A DNA stretch of 64,000 nt from Ramazzottius varieornatus (taxonomy: Eukaryota > Tardigrada > Eutardigrada > Parachela > Ramazzottiidae). The stretch spans positions 228,469 to 292,468 of the forward strand of contig BDGG01000010.1 in NCBI GenBank assembly GCA_001949185.1. The letters run 5' to 3'. The position numbers and the translations under genes are program-made. Shown here piece by piece: positions 36,692 to 49,944 of the stretch (position 1 is the first letter of the stretch; the number at the start of each line of letters is the position of its first letter). The notes beneath the pieces are model-generated. The model searched no databases. It was not told where the DNA came from and saw nothing but the letters and a program-made list of their open reading frames with translations.

Positions 36692-37437
36692 GTTGTTTTG
36701 ACCCCCATCTTGTTGAGCTGTGCTCGGATGGTCATCTCGTTTTCTAGTCTTGTTCCTCCTCTGTGATAGATCTGACTTTTTTATCTAATTTTATTACGAG
36801 GTACTTTTGTACAGTCGAAACCGTTTTTATCCTTGTGGAAGATGCCTTCTTTTGCACTCGTTTTGTGAGTTTTCCTTGATGAAATTGCACGAGGTTATCC
36901 TAGTGTCCGAGTTCGCTGTAAGGTAGCGCATGGAGGTTCAAGAGACTCGAAGTCTGGTTTCGAAGAGGTATTAGGAAGAGCAAGACGGGGTACTGACTTT
37001 GATTTTGCCCTAAAGAATCAACGGAAGTCTGTCGGGGATGTGCCAGACTGTAACGTGATGGTTTGACGTTACAACGTTTCCACAGTTATTCAGTCATCTT
37101 GCAGTTTCGACGGTTCTCTGCTTTGACGTCATGAGGCAGTTTACAGTACAGCGCAAACTGGCGCCTGAAACTTATCCGTTTGCAAATACAGACTCCTCGC
37201 CACAAGTGGAGACTTCCGCTTTTCTTTTTATTCGCCCCACAGTCGAGACTCGAGGAAACAGAAATTCTGAGTCAGCTTTCGAGCTTCAGACTTTGGCTGC
37301 GATTCAAAGGTATCACATCCTTGTGGTAAATCTCTGGACAGAAATCCCGCAAAAGAGCGAAATATTCCCACACAAAAGAATCGTCTGAAACGATGAACAA
37401 TTCAGAAATGCAGTGTCAGATACCTCTCAGTGAAATA
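36692..37437. other. Intergenic between convergent genes
   Basis: Holds the 3' untranslated regions of the glycine-rich (+) and COQ5 (-) genes. No further gene is supported. Confidence 0.4.
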
Positions 37438-38838
<1,401 letters not shown>

Positions 38839-38939
38839 CTTGAGCCAAGAAGAACATGAAGGGCTGTCTTGGAGTCGGAAGTCTTGCAAGTTGCAAGTCG
38901 AGACGAAAGAGGCGAAGATTTGAGGAAAAGTATTATAGA

Positions 38940-39705
38940 AATTGCAAAAGAAGGCAAGTGCAGCGGTGGACGGGTGATATATTCAGTGGATTATCCAAAA
39001 CACGGAACGGCTTCGCAACCTCAAGCGCAGTCCAACTTTGGAACGGCGCTCAGTCGATTGATAGTTTTCATATGAAAAATACAGTTCCGAATGTCGTTCG
39101 AACACCAGGTCTCTTGTTCATTAGAGGTAGAATTCGCGCACTGATGATAAGTTTGCCCGTTGATATTGCGAGAGCTCCGCCCAAGAGGCTGGCCTTCCAG
39201 CGGAGCTTTAGAATGAATAATAGACCACTTGAGTCATCGTAGAAAGCTGTTCAGGCATTCTAAAGCCCTTAGATTGAGGCAAACTATAGCAAGCCTCAGC
39301 TTATGGCGGAAGATCAGAGAGAAATTTCTTGACACCGAAAGTGGTATCTACCATTGGTCATCTGCTATACGTACTGGCATAGCACATTATTATACCCTGT
39401 TGAATGCTGATCGTGCAGTGCCGTCAAGTGGTACTATCAGCAGGGTTATCAGTTCCATATTAATCAATACGCCAACATCTGCGAATGATAAGTACAGAAT
39501 CGATTGATCGAATCCGAAATCACCACTCATGACTCATCAAAAACTTGGAAAAACTCGTTAAAACAATTAGAAAATTCAGAAAAGATCGGGGAGTCATCCT
39601 GAGTAAAGGATCGTGCTGTCTGGAGCTCGAGCTTCCTCTGATGAGTTCGCGATTCAGAGACCCTTGCGTAGTAGGCTGAATAAATCATCCGTCCACCGCT
39701 TAGAG
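38940..39705. repeat. Imperfect inverted repeat beside COQ5
   Basis: Sequence near 38962-39010 (GCGGTGGACGGGTGATATATTC) recurs inverted near 39655-39705. The arms are short and diverged and no coding signal is clear. This may be an old element next to the 39.7-kb hAT insertion. Confidence 0.45.
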
Positions 39706-40122
39706 CACGCAATCTGGCTCAGGGGCGCGTGGAGGTCCCGCGGATGGGTAAGGCCGATCAGCCTGTGAGGCTGGGAAAACCATGGTTTTGAGCCTCGAGG
39801 CTGACGAAAACTGTGAAGGAGCTTCACGAGGCTGAAAAAAACGAAAAAGCAGTATGGTACGCAAAAAGAATAATTCTATATGGAGCGTCATATAAAAGTA
39901 CCTTGGTTTCTATTTGTCAATTTCACAGGTGGTGGTTACGCAGTTTCACGGTAAACTGAGCCTAATGAAGAGTTAGATCATCATAGAAACGTAGGAAAGT
40001 ATAAAACATTAAGAGATAAGACAGAAAAATAGGTAAGACTGGAAACTAACAAAAGAAAGAAGAAAGAAGGAGACAGCAGAAGGAAAAGAAAAAGCAGGAG
40101 GGTCTCTGGCCCGCTGGACGCC

Positions 40123-40477
40123 TTACTTGTGGTTTTTAGCCACATTTCGGAGCTCCTCCATGCGAAGGATGTCCATATCGGACGCGTCCGAGCAGTGGGA
40201 CTTGCGTCGCTCCCGCCCAGACTTGCCACGACGGACACCGAACAACCAAACGAGTCCGCCCAAACCGAAAACCAACAAGGCCCCGATCACAATCAGGGCA
40301 ATCTGACCTGGCGTGAGTCCTCCGGGATCCTGTTGGGATGGGGTGGTGGCAGGAACCTCGGGGATAGGTGGTGGCAGGAACCTCGGGGATAGGGGATAGG
40401 TGTGCTGTTGGTCGGCAGAGTGGTGGACGACCCGCTCGTGGTCATTGCGACCGTCGTCGTGGTGGCCAGGTCGACAA
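40123..40477 (-). CDS. Single-pass membrane protein, last exon (cargo of the hAT element)
   Basis: An exon opens after a TTTTTAG acceptor at 40478. It encodes a Thr/Pro-rich stalk, then TPGQIALIVIGALLVFGLGG as a membrane helix, a basic stop-transfer (VRRGKSGRERRK) and a short cytoplasmic tail ending AKNHK. A tandem duplication of a 25-bp unit (CTATCCCCGAGGTTCC...) in the stalk shifts the frame, so stalk and membrane helix are not in one frame as the sequence stands. Upstream exons are not identified. Function unknown. Confidence 0.5.
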
Positions 40478-40526
40478 CTAAAAACAAATCGTTTAAGTTG
40501 TCGCGGTGTCAGGCATTATGATAACA

Positions 40527-40586
40527 AGCGGCGAAATACTTTCATTGCATACTTTAACGCATGCAATGAAGGTACTTCGCCGCGTA
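40527..40586. repeat. Fold-back 1
   Basis: Arms of about 24 bp (CGGCGAAATACTTTCATTGCAT and its inverse) around a 10-bp loop. First of a series of hairpins inside the hAT element. Confidence 0.75.
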
Positions 40587-41434
40587 TTTGTAAGGGAAAA
40601 CTATGTGACACCCATCCAACTTCTTGGGTACTTTTGCTGCATCCAGCGAACCCAAGTACAAGCCCGCCCAGGCCAACTTGCTACCACACATAAAGTTGAA
40701 GTGTTCTCGACCCGATCATCGTCCAGCTTCCAACCTAGTTTTCCTTGATTCAACATACTGTTTGCCATCTCACCAAAAATTACTCGCTGGATAATCTGTC
40801 GGAATCGACATAGTACTAAAAAAAGGAGCGAGGCGAAGAATGCATCAACATTGACAGTTATTGCAACCGTTTTTGAAAATTATTTTTTCGGTTTCTTACA
40901 GACCTCCTGCGGTTTTGTTGTCGAGAAAAATTAGAAATAGGTCTGAGCTACAGAAAAGTGTGTCGAAAACATGAATCCGTCGTTCGGAACCGGAGCTACA
41001 AATTCTCCCGCAAAACGGTTTTTCCGGCAAAGTGGCGGAGTTCCCTAGTTTCAATTCATTTGCCGAGTTAGTTCGATGTCCCTATGGCCGTTCCTGATTT
41101 TTACTGACAACTCAGATACTCAAAGGTGTACTGTCCTCAGACTGGGGATCGTAGCTCGCACCGAGAATTCTGGAAAACTGTATTTCAGTAGCAGCGACAT
41201 GTCGTACCCACCTTCGGTCGTATCAGACAGAATTTCAAAGCTATTTCTTAGTGTAAGCACAGGAGTTCTGTGCTAATCGAAACAGCTTGAAAAGTTTTCT
41301 GGACATCATGAACGAGTGCGCGGAAAAGATGCACTCTGAATTTTTTAACGCGAAAAGTCCAGGTGGTAGCAAGTTGGCCCGGGCAGGATATATTTTGGCG
41401 TTGTTAGCCTGGTAGGTCCCAGGCAGCATAATAC

Positions 41435-41672
41435 CGACAACTGATGGGACTATTAATCAGTGCGCGTGCCGGAAAGTCTGTAGAGTTCTATCCAGACGTG
41501 AGTATCGCATATATCCCCGTACTCGGGATCTATCTTTCAGAAATGAAGGACCCACAAAACACAGGTCAGATTCCCGAGTACTGGGATATATGCCGAACTC
41601 ACGGTTGGACAGAAGTCCACAGATTTTTGGCACGCGCATCGTTCAGCAATCCCATCGGTCGTCAAAAAATAT
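41435..41672. repeat. Fold-back 2
   Basis: Arms of about 105 bp, roughly 75-80% matched, from CGACAACTGATGGGAC to its inverse GTCGT. Followed at 41674-41744 by a shorter hairpin with TTTTGCTGCATCCAG arms. Confidence 0.8.
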
Positions 41673-41744
41673 TTTGCTGCATCCAGCATCTAGCTCGGTC
41701 ATCCATGCTGTAAAAGGCAAAACTCACTGGATGCAGCAAAATAC

Positions 41745-41978
41745 TGACGACTGATGGGACTGTCCATCTAGGTGACTGCCGAGAAACTATTGGAGTTACC
41801 TCAAGACAAGGAGTTGGCAGACGTTGAAAAAACTACAGATATCTAGTCTGGAAAACCGAACTGGTACAAGTTCTCAACCATCCAGACTCGAGATCCGTAG
41901 CTATTCCAACGTCTGCCACCTTCGTATCTTGAAGTAACTACAAGAAGATTTTGGCAATCACACAGGTGTTCAGTCCCG
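41745..41978. repeat. Fold-back 3
   Basis: Arms of about 115 bp from CGACTGATGGGACTG to its inverse CAGTCCCGTCG, centred near 41862. The outer arm sequence resembles that of fold-back 2, which suggests common origin. Confidence 0.8.
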
Positions 41979-41979
41979 T

Positions 41980-42418
41980 CGGAGATGGATAGTCAGCCAA
42001 TTCCTCATAAATTCTGACGGGACAGCCCGAAGGAGTGAACATCACAATTTATGCTGAATATGACTGAATATCCATCTCCGATTGGCCTGACCATCTATGA
42101 AGTTACCGAGAAACTACTCCGGCTGCGAGAAGACACACGGATGGCGGGTTTTTCAAAAGTTATAGATGAGTTCAGCACCATTCACGCCACGAACTATCCG
42201 GTGAACTGTGCGCATCTGCCAATCCGTCCATAACTTCTTGAAGTCCCGCCATCCGTGTATCTTCCCGCAGCCAGAGTACTTTCTCGATAACTGTATAGAT
42301 GGTCAGGCCCAGCGGAGGTGGATATTCGGCCACATTCAGTGCGATTGTGCTGATCACTCCATCGAGCTGCAAAGAGATCTGCTCGTACTGAATGTGGCCA
42401 ATTATCCATCGGCGCCTG
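41980..42418. repeat. Fold-back 4
   Basis: The longest hairpin, with arms of about 190 bp from GATGGATA to its inverse and a loop of about 65 bp. Both arms read GLTIY..EK..LREDTRMAG when translated outward-in, but differences between arms are not mainly silent. Confidence 0.82.
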
Positions 42419-42456
42419 GACTGACGACCATCAGGACCACCGCAAAACATTGAAAG

Positions 42457-42518
42457 CAGAATACTTGACATATCTATACATCTCTAACGAGAGTGTATAG
42501 ATCTGGCAAGTATTCTGG
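42457..42518. repeat. Fold-back 5
   Basis: Arms CAGAATACTTG..ATCTATACA and inverse, with a short loop. Confidence 0.75.
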
Positions 42519-42535
42519 GTAAGAGATACAGAGAT

Positions 42536-42665
42536 AAGTACTTGAAGAGCACCTACCTTGCTGAAAGTATCCTTTGGGTCGAAGGATGGGAGGCATAGTG
42601 CCGCTGCTGTTTCCTACGAAGAAACGAACATCTTTCCAGCAAGGTAGGTGCTTTTCAAGTACTTA
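42536..42665. repeat. Fold-back 6
   Basis: Arms of about 32 bp, nearly perfect (AAGTACTTGAAGAGCACC.. and inverse), with a 65-bp loop. Confidence 0.8.
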
Positions 42666-43421
42666 TGTATTCGTCCTTACCTTTGGATGGAAGTTTCGGC
42701 GGAAGACAAGTCGGAGCCGGCGATCTGCAGTAGGGACGGCGCACCGAAATATGCAAATTCAAAATGTAATTTCTGAAAACAACAACAAACCAAACCGCGG
42801 GTGTCTACTGGACTTCCGCTTCGCATTATTGTTGCGAACTACTGGTTTTGTTTCCCGCTTTTCCGCGACCACTGTGCACGTACTTCACTTAATTATGGGT
42901 CGGGACAAAATTATGGGCCACGCGTTTTTGAGCAAGCTAGAAGGCTGATTGTTTTGGGTCTCACCTAGGACCTTACAGCTCCATAAGCTATGTGACTAAA
43001 CTTCAGTGGAGTCAAGCATTGCACTGATTTCCGACATAAACAGGTTCCCATTAATTGCGTCCATGCCCGTGATTAGACAAAGTACGTGTACAGACTCACT
43101 GGTTCTTCATTGATGGTGCATTTGATTCTCGTTAGCTCTCGGGAGTGGTTGGCGGCATATCCCTATGGTAGTTTGCACTTAACGCAGAGTCTTAGCCATC
43201 AAGTAAAACTGTTTAAGCTAAGATTCGCGTACGATGGTCTGGAAGGTACCCCCGTAAGCTCTTATCTGCGTCTGCAATGCATCGATCTCATACTGGACTG
43301 CACAATAGTGTTGTTTATTGGTTTTATTACGGAGATGAAAGTAGTAATGAAGATAATTCAACAACAGATCGAACTAAACAAGAGCATCCATCGTGAGAAG
43401 TATTAAGCATCAAAAGTCTAA

Positions 43422-46400
43422 TTAAACGATGTTATTGTTTAGCAAGCCAAGAGGCTCCGACTCCATCGGAATGTTGTTCCGGCCAACGTTGGGAACTTCT
43501 CGTGCACTGCGGCGTCGTCGTTTGATGAGGAAAACCGTAACCAGGAAAAGGACAACAAGAATGGCCGATGCACCTCCAGCAGCCAAGTAGGAACTCTCGC
43601 TGATAGCGGTGTCAACGCCTAAAATGAATTAGTAACGCAGATGTGTCAAAGAACGATGAGTCGTGCTAGTTTCTCACTTTTAATCGAAAGTTCCTTGATG
43701 GCGCGTCGCGGATCTTTTATAACGCCAAGGTTTGGACCATAGGTGACTGCAACCACGTACCAATGCCAGCTGTTGCCAATGCTGTCGGTGTTCAGAACGT
43801 AGTACCTGTAGAGAATAACATAAGCTTAGAGACGCTAGAGATAAAAACGTAGAACTTTGGATGACCTAGTTCCTCCGGTCTCTCGTAACAGCAGTGAATG
43901 CATTGGAAACATGTGATCAACGAAATGCTGCGTCCTTCCAACATTGACCAAGTTTTGAATAGCATAGGACATATTGATGTTCATCCGGTTGGCCGCAAGC
44001 CGGATGACCTCTGTGCTAGACAACCAGCGGGTACTGCGAGCCCCAAGTCCCATAAAGCTTCGCCCGTTAATAACCACACTTCGCGTACTGACACCAGCGA
44101 TCTCATCGTCAGAAACTTCCGCAAAAGGCAGTTCGGCATTGTGTAGCAAGGCTACAGCCCCCGCGGCTATGAAGCCGCAAGCCGCTCCGTCCAACTGACC
44201 AGTGCGTATGGAATCCTGCACTGTAACCCCTGAAGCTCTCAGCCAGTCACGTAGCTGACCAGGAACTGGATCATTTCCCCAAAAGTCAATGATTCTGGCT
44301 GTATGCGTTAGCTAAGGTAACTGGGCATCACCAAAGTTGGGAAAAAAAGGGAGTGTCGATGCAAGTTCCTGAATGTCGGCTTGGGGAACAGGTTCTTCAC
44401 CCACCTCCAAGGGGAGCTCATCTGCAGTTATTGGGTCGTCCCCATCTTCTGCGTTATCAAGCTGAGCACCGCTAGCGCCTGTTTGTTGCTCGTTGTCTAG
44501 CTCATCCAGAAATCTCTCACACTGTTGCTGCAGTTCTTTCCATTCTGGGTTCTGATCCATGGTTTCTTTGATGACAGTTTTTTTGACGAACCCGAAAGCC
44601 CGTTTGTCGTCAACAAAAATCTCACGTTTACACGGCCGGACGTAACTGCCTGAAATCCGACGATAAGGATGATCGTCAAAGTATCGTCTCACTACCTCTG
44701 CTGGATCGATAACCCGGTTCTTGTGAAAAGCAATCAAAGCGAGTGCGTTCAGCCTGTCTTGTAACATGACTGTCCGAAGCCTCGTTTTGATTCTCTTCAA
44801 ACCGGAAAATGATCGCTCGTTGCTTGCTGTTGTAACTGGTACCACTGCAAAAATATCCAAGAGAACGCGAATGTTGGGATACAATCTACGCGGGCAGTTT
44901 TTCAGGGCCTCGCTAACGGTGTGCGGTAGGCGACCGATATGATGACTGATTAACCCATCTTGTGAGTTCCGAGGGGAAGTCTTCCGGACTGGAAAGGTCT
45001 GTGCGGTACATGTCGATCACGGGAGAGAACGAAGCAGCACCGGTAATATCCTGCCTGTTTTTTAGAAGCAAACTGGGAATGAGGAAAGCCATCTGGGAGA
45101 GAACTCCAGAACGTTTGCTAAACCTGACGGCAAGTTGGTTCATCATGTGGGTCAAGATCGGACGAGCGACACGGTTACACATTGTATCGTAGGTGTCGTT
45201 GATGTTGCCTGTCTCGTTGCTTGGTCGGATGTTGTACTTTTGCAGTAGCCCAGTAGCTTTCGTCCAGGCTTTATGGTATACCGAATCTACAACAAGGGAG
45301 AAAACAGTTAAATAATTTCTTAGCACTTAGTCCTATAACCTTTTTTGAATGCAGTAGGAATAGTTACTGGGATATCGAGACCAGTAAGCAAATATTCAAA
45401 GACTAATTGTCAATCGGATTCGCCTAAATATACCTTCTTGTTCGAGTGTGGTGTTCCACGCTGATAATGTTTGTTGGATTGTACCAATTTGGCGCATAGC
45501 CATAACATACTCATATGAGTCCCTTGTCTGAAGTGCGTCGCTGGCTGTCCTGGTGAGACCGAGGAACTCTTCCGCAATCTGAAGAAAACGCATGCAGTGA
45601 GTCATGCATATCGCCGTGAAATACCTACCGCTGCAGTGAGAACGGCTTCAAAGTCAAGCAAGCGGTTTAGAAGCAAGCGCGCGTCTTCCCTCGTACCTTC
45701 CTCCTGAAAAATGCTGCTCGGACCGGCGATCGACCCTAACGCTTGGACAATAGCATGATATAGCTCGAGGAAGGTCTCCGTGCTGGACGACAGTTCGGAC
45801 CATCTGGTCGTACATGGAGTACTGACAGCATTCTTTTTCTGATTTAGTTTCTCAGCTTTCTCTCGCAAGACTGCTCCACGTTTCGCACTGCTGAAAAAGT
45901 TGCTCCACGTTTCGCACTGCTCCCAAATCCTTTAGTAACTTGACGTGCCGACCAAACTGTCCTGGCTGTTTCCTTTAGCGCTAGATTCAGCGAATGAGAC
46001 CAGCAGTGAACGTACACCGCAAGAGGTTGCAGTTGCGAGATACGACCGTTTACACCAATATGGTGGCCGAAAAAATTTGGCCCCGCGTCATACCCCTGGC
46101 CACGAAGCCGCCGAATATCCAAGCCCAACGCCTTCAAACGGTCCATGATTACCCTGGTCAACTCTTCGCCTGTAACCACACAAAAGCGTCGTTGAGAAAG
46201 CACTGAAGAAGTTTACCGAAATTTGGAATGTTTGCACTGCAGTGGCACCTGTTGTTGGAAGACTTGCGTCGATGAACTCGAGGAACTCTTCGCGTATCTC
46301 CCCATCTTCCATTGTGTACCGTAGGATCAGAGAAAGCTGGTCCAGACCTCCTTCATCCGTAGTTGTGTCTAGTAGAAGAGAGTAGAATGGACTGGCGTGG

Positions 46401-48683
46401 ACTTCCTTCACGATCTGTTCCTGGATCATGATTCGAATAATGTTCAACAGATCATCCTGCGGACCGTCAGTGACGTATAAAGAGTTTGCAGGACTCTGTT
46501 CGAGGTGTTCGCGTAGACCTGCAGTAACGCGGTTCATCGATATAAGTAACTGGGATCGACCAACTACGAGCTATCCTACAATAACACTGACCTGCATCCC
46601 CCGCGTCCTTCATCATGCACAGCAATGCGTTAAGTACACCGAACCTAAAATCGGTAAGCTGGTAGAAGTCCTCCACAGGTACAGGTGCATGGTTATCCTC
46701 GTGACCGCGCAGTGGAAGACCTAGTCTGACCGCTGTTATAATTGCTTTGACAATACTGGTTACGCCTTTTACGATACGCTGCCTAATTCGGAGCCCATTT
46801 CCCGTTCCTTGCGCGGCAACCGCCACATCGACAGGAAGTGTCCTGGCGTCCGGTTGTCTGTAAGTAACATATCGTGTTGTTGGGAAGGCGCCGATTATAT
46901 GCAAGGGAGAAGCATATGGTTAAGCCGCTGTTATCAGCCAGATTCATTTTTCTCCAAAACTCATCGCTCTTACCTGAAATACTCTTCAATATGGATTACA
47001 GCATCGGTATGGTAGGAGGCTTCCTTGTGAGCTTTAATTTTAATTAGTGGGTTTTTAAAGTCTTCTAGTGGCCGGTGGACCATATACTGACGGCTGCTGT
47101 TCTGTCTCTGCCTGCCAAATCCGATGCTATAGTACTTGCAAAACACTCCGTTCTTCTTTCTGGACCAGACTAGCCATGGGTTACTGGTTAGCCATTCTCT
47201 CTGAAAAATTCTCCGCTGGCGCCCATTGCCCGTGCTGGGAAATGTGAAGCTTGTGGGTGGTACCCATGGACTCTCGATTTTTTGCCGAATAACGGACCCT
47301 GGAATCGAAGCCAGTGGTACGGTTATCCATTCCCCAATGTCGGCTTCGGAAGGGCTCTCGGGCGCTGCCGACGTTGTGGTGGTCACGGTTGGGGGCCGGT
47401 CACTTTCATCCATAACGTCACAAGAGGGATTCCTGTTAGTTAGCTGCGGTGGAAAGTGCACGGGCAACAGCGGGCACGAGTTTTCCAAAGTATTCATTTC
47501 AACATCGTTGCAAGTGGTGGAAAAGCCTAACAAGAATCCGCATATTGAGTAATGAGAACATGTGTGATGCTTTAAATACCCTGTACGGTCATTGTGCGCA
47601 TCTCCGTACCGGTGGTTGCTTCCGTTGTTGAAGAAGATGGCAGACCTTGAGGGGTAGATTCGTCCTCCAGGGTTTTTGATGTCGAAGACTCTGTTGTCTG
47701 GATGGAAAACTGCGACATTTTTTGTTGGATGGTTCGGCGTTTGGTGGGAGGACCAACAGGCAGGGCTTGACCGTCGCGCTTCGCCGACGAGACGGATGGA
47801 AGAGCCATGTCGTAGCAGGACTCCGGCAAGGGTTGCCTATTCAGCCATGACCGTGCCTCGTTCAGTGGGGCCTCGGCAGAATACGCAATGTTAGGAGAGC
47901 CTGGTGTTGGCACCCCATACTCAAACATGGCTTCGGAACCCTTGTCAAAGCGTGACATGGAAGAGTCGTACATCTTCCACGTTACCTTGAAATGAACGCA
48001 GGCACCAATAATCCTTCGAGTCTTTAGTGCATCTGATCCAACTTAGTTTATTTTACTTACCTCGCCGAAGGTGAATCCATCAGTGGCATTCTCGCATGGT
48101 CCACAAAAAAAGGAACAAACTCGACGAGCTTTTCGTTTTGCAGGTCTGCTTCAGCGTCAAATGGGCGGTGTACAGTGCGATCACCCACAGGAACAAACTT
48201 AACTCCTTTATACAGAGCCACAGTTCCCATAAAGTTTCGGGAAGGTAGAAGCTCTCGACAAGAGCCCACACTGTAGTTGAGCCCACCAGGACATTGCAAA
48301 ATATCAGTCTTGTCGTATATACCGTGAAGTAGAAACGCATCTTGGTCATACGGGACCTGACTTGTTAGACCGTCTCCGGATGACAAAGGCAGAACGATCC
48401 TGGACTTGAGTGACTGACGATCCCAAATAACAATGTGGTAAGAGTCGAGATTATGGTGGATGGATCCTGACAACTCCCGCTTGGTCCGTCCATCGCATAC
48501 CTGCTCTATCTCCACGTATCCTCCTATTGCATAAACTTTGCCGGAGTGAACAACTGCACTATTGCAATTTATTTCTGCAATCCGGTACGTACAGCATTGT
48601 CCGTGAAAAACACTATCAAAAATTACAACAAAGAGGAAAAACCGGCACATGTTTAGGTAGCTAATGTACTTTGACAGAACCAC
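43422..48683 (-). CDS. Putative type I membrane protein with permuted Ulp1/C48-like motifs, bracketing the transposase
   Basis: The proposed first exon, 48683-48069, starts MVLSKYISYLNMCRFF with a signal peptide ending near HGQCC, then a luminal region (VYAIGGYVEIEQVC). Later exons are about 44293-43861, 43807-43683 and 43606-43422, and they join in phase, including from the first exon. The 44.2-kb exon has DFWGNDPVPGQLRDWL and then GQLDGAACGF, like the end of a Ulp1/C48 protease (Gln, Cys). It is followed by RWLSSTEVIRLAANR, and the next exon has NSWHWYVVAV, like the beginning of that fold (His). The order is therefore permuted, or two partial domains are fused. The last exon has a membrane helix (AILVVLFLVTVFLI), KRRRR and a tail ending LLNNNIV. 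The hAT transposase lies inside the 3.8-kb first intron on the same strand. Exon linkage across that intron is inferred. Confidence 0.4.
44312..47973 (-). pseudogene. hAT-superfamily transposase (ZMYM1/DUF4371 type), frameshifted
   Basis: Minus-strand exons in order: a disordered start (47973-47580); a TTF-type zinc-finger region with FQREWLTSNPWLVWS and GVFCKYY (about 47530-46990); HEDNHAPVPV-type LRGHED (about 46860-46590); SLLLDTTTDEGGLDQLSL (about 46550-46230); RGQGYDAGPNFFG and YVHCWSHSLNLAL (about 46170-45920); CTTRWSE; and the C-terminal hAT dimerisation segment NERSFSGLKRIKTRLR and LALIAFHKN (44884-44700), then an acidic tail. Near 44920-44950 the frame changes. Upstream codons run into a stop, while the dimerisation frame continues upstream as LPHTVSEALKNCP. 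I see no intron there, so the open frame is broken by an indel. A short tandem duplication at about 45880-45925 also disturbs the middle. Confidence 0.85.
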
Positions 48684-49182
48684 GCCACAGAATACTGCAA
48701 AATATTCTGTCCTCCCTTTATGTATACCAGAAGCTCATTTGATACGCACATAATTAACAACCGTAATAAGTTATGAATCCGTGAGGCACAGTTTAATCGC
48801 ACTGAAGCATCCGGTCCTTCTTTTAATTTCGCCCGTCGGAGATTTGTAATCGACGAATTATTCTTAATCGTGAGCATTTTGCGAATTTTAAAAGTCCCAG
48901 GTTCGTTATACATGTCAAACTGTCGAACTGGAGGTTGTCGACGTGACTAATAACGCTAACTTTCGATCTAAAGCATAGTAATGATAGTCATTTGTTCAGA
49001 TTATGATTTTTTTGCCCATATTTCATCCAGATACTCCACACTTGAGCAACGCCGCATTTTCCGCGCATTATTTGCAGACTTCACTGCGTGCCTGTCTTAA
49101 CATCTCAGCGAAGTTTTTTGTATAGTTATCCTTCACGAGATTAAAGTTAACAGTCCACTTCATACTGTACACGCGCGTGGCC

Positions 49183-49312
49183 TAAATGTGAGCATGGACA
49201 AAACTGTGGGCCACGGAACGAAGACGGCACGGGCCAGCCGGGGTTGACCAATCCATTAAATCAATCGGAGCAGCGCCGCTTTCACTCCGTGGCCCACAGT
49301 TGTGCTCATGCC
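49183..49312. repeat. Hairpin MITE inside the hAT element
   Basis: Arms around ACTGTGGGCCACGGA are inverted, about 45 bp each, with a 30-bp loop. A diverged half (ATTATGGGCCACGCG) also occurs near 42907. Confidence 0.75.
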
Positions 49313-49517
49313 CAGAAGTAGGCGTGTGTACTGGTAGTTACGTTCAAAAACCGGTCAGAATGGCTAACAGGTAAAAAAAAATTTTCGGCCAGCCAGAGGC
49401 TGCTACCTTTGCTTCCATTTTCCCAGCTATTTTCCCAGCCTGTCGAGGCTGAGAATTTGGACTTTGGGACAGGCTGAGTCTCGTCAGCCTTATGGGTCAA
49501 CGCGCCCCTGATCTGGC

Positions 49518-49944
49518 TAGAGCCCTGCAGCAGTAGCTGAAACCAGTGCTGCTTCTGCACTGCATCGGGTTTCCAGAAACTGCAACTGCACTGCATCTGC
49601 AATTTTCTGCTGTTTTCCAAACTGCAACTGTACCGCACTGCACTGCATTTAAAAATTCAGAGTTTCTGCCGGTCAGCGGAAATACATGTCAAACACATCG
49701 TAAACGTCATTGTTCTACGGAGATTTAACCCAAAAACGGTAGAATCCAGCCAGAAAATGCAGAAAAAGCTGATTTTGCTATTGTTTTAAGGCAACAAAAG
49801 TATACTGCGACGAACGGTGCTCCTTTTTTCAAAGCTGCAACAGCACTGCACCTACACTTTCTCACCATTTCGGCGACTGCAACTGCACTGCATTGCAGGA
49901 AAATGCAGCGCAGTGCAGAACGTACCGCATGTTGCAGGGCTCTA
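49518..49944. mobile_element. hAT-type MITE rich in CTGCA
   Basis: Ends TAGAGCCCTGCA and TGCAGGGCTCTA are perfect inverses. The right duplication AATCTGGC (49945-49952) matches AATCTGGC at 39711-39718. Its left copy was separated from the MITE when the 9.8-kb hAT element landed on the junction. The inside is full of ACTGCA/TGCAGT words that let it fold on itself. Confidence 0.88.

Larger units (their letters stand above)
39720..49510. mobile_element. 9.8-kb hAT transposon with perfect target duplication
   Basis: The left end CAGGGGCGCG and right end CGCGCCCCTG are perfect inverted repeats. They are flanked by the identical 8-bp duplication ATCTGGCT (39712-39719 and 49511-49518). Beyond the ends, short GAGGCTG/CAGCCT motifs recur at both sides, as in hAT subterminal regions. 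Inside lie a hAT transposase (44.3-48.0 kb, -), two membrane protein genes, a cluster of long fold-backs (40.5-42.7 kb) and a small hairpin repeat at 49.2 kb. Identical duplications suggest a fairly recent insertion, yet the transposase has a frameshift. Confidence 0.9.

Noticed and set aside
39636-39672. CTGATGAGTTCGCG, a second hammerhead-like start
   Set aside because: No matching GAAA element and no stem III; reads more simply as chance sequence.
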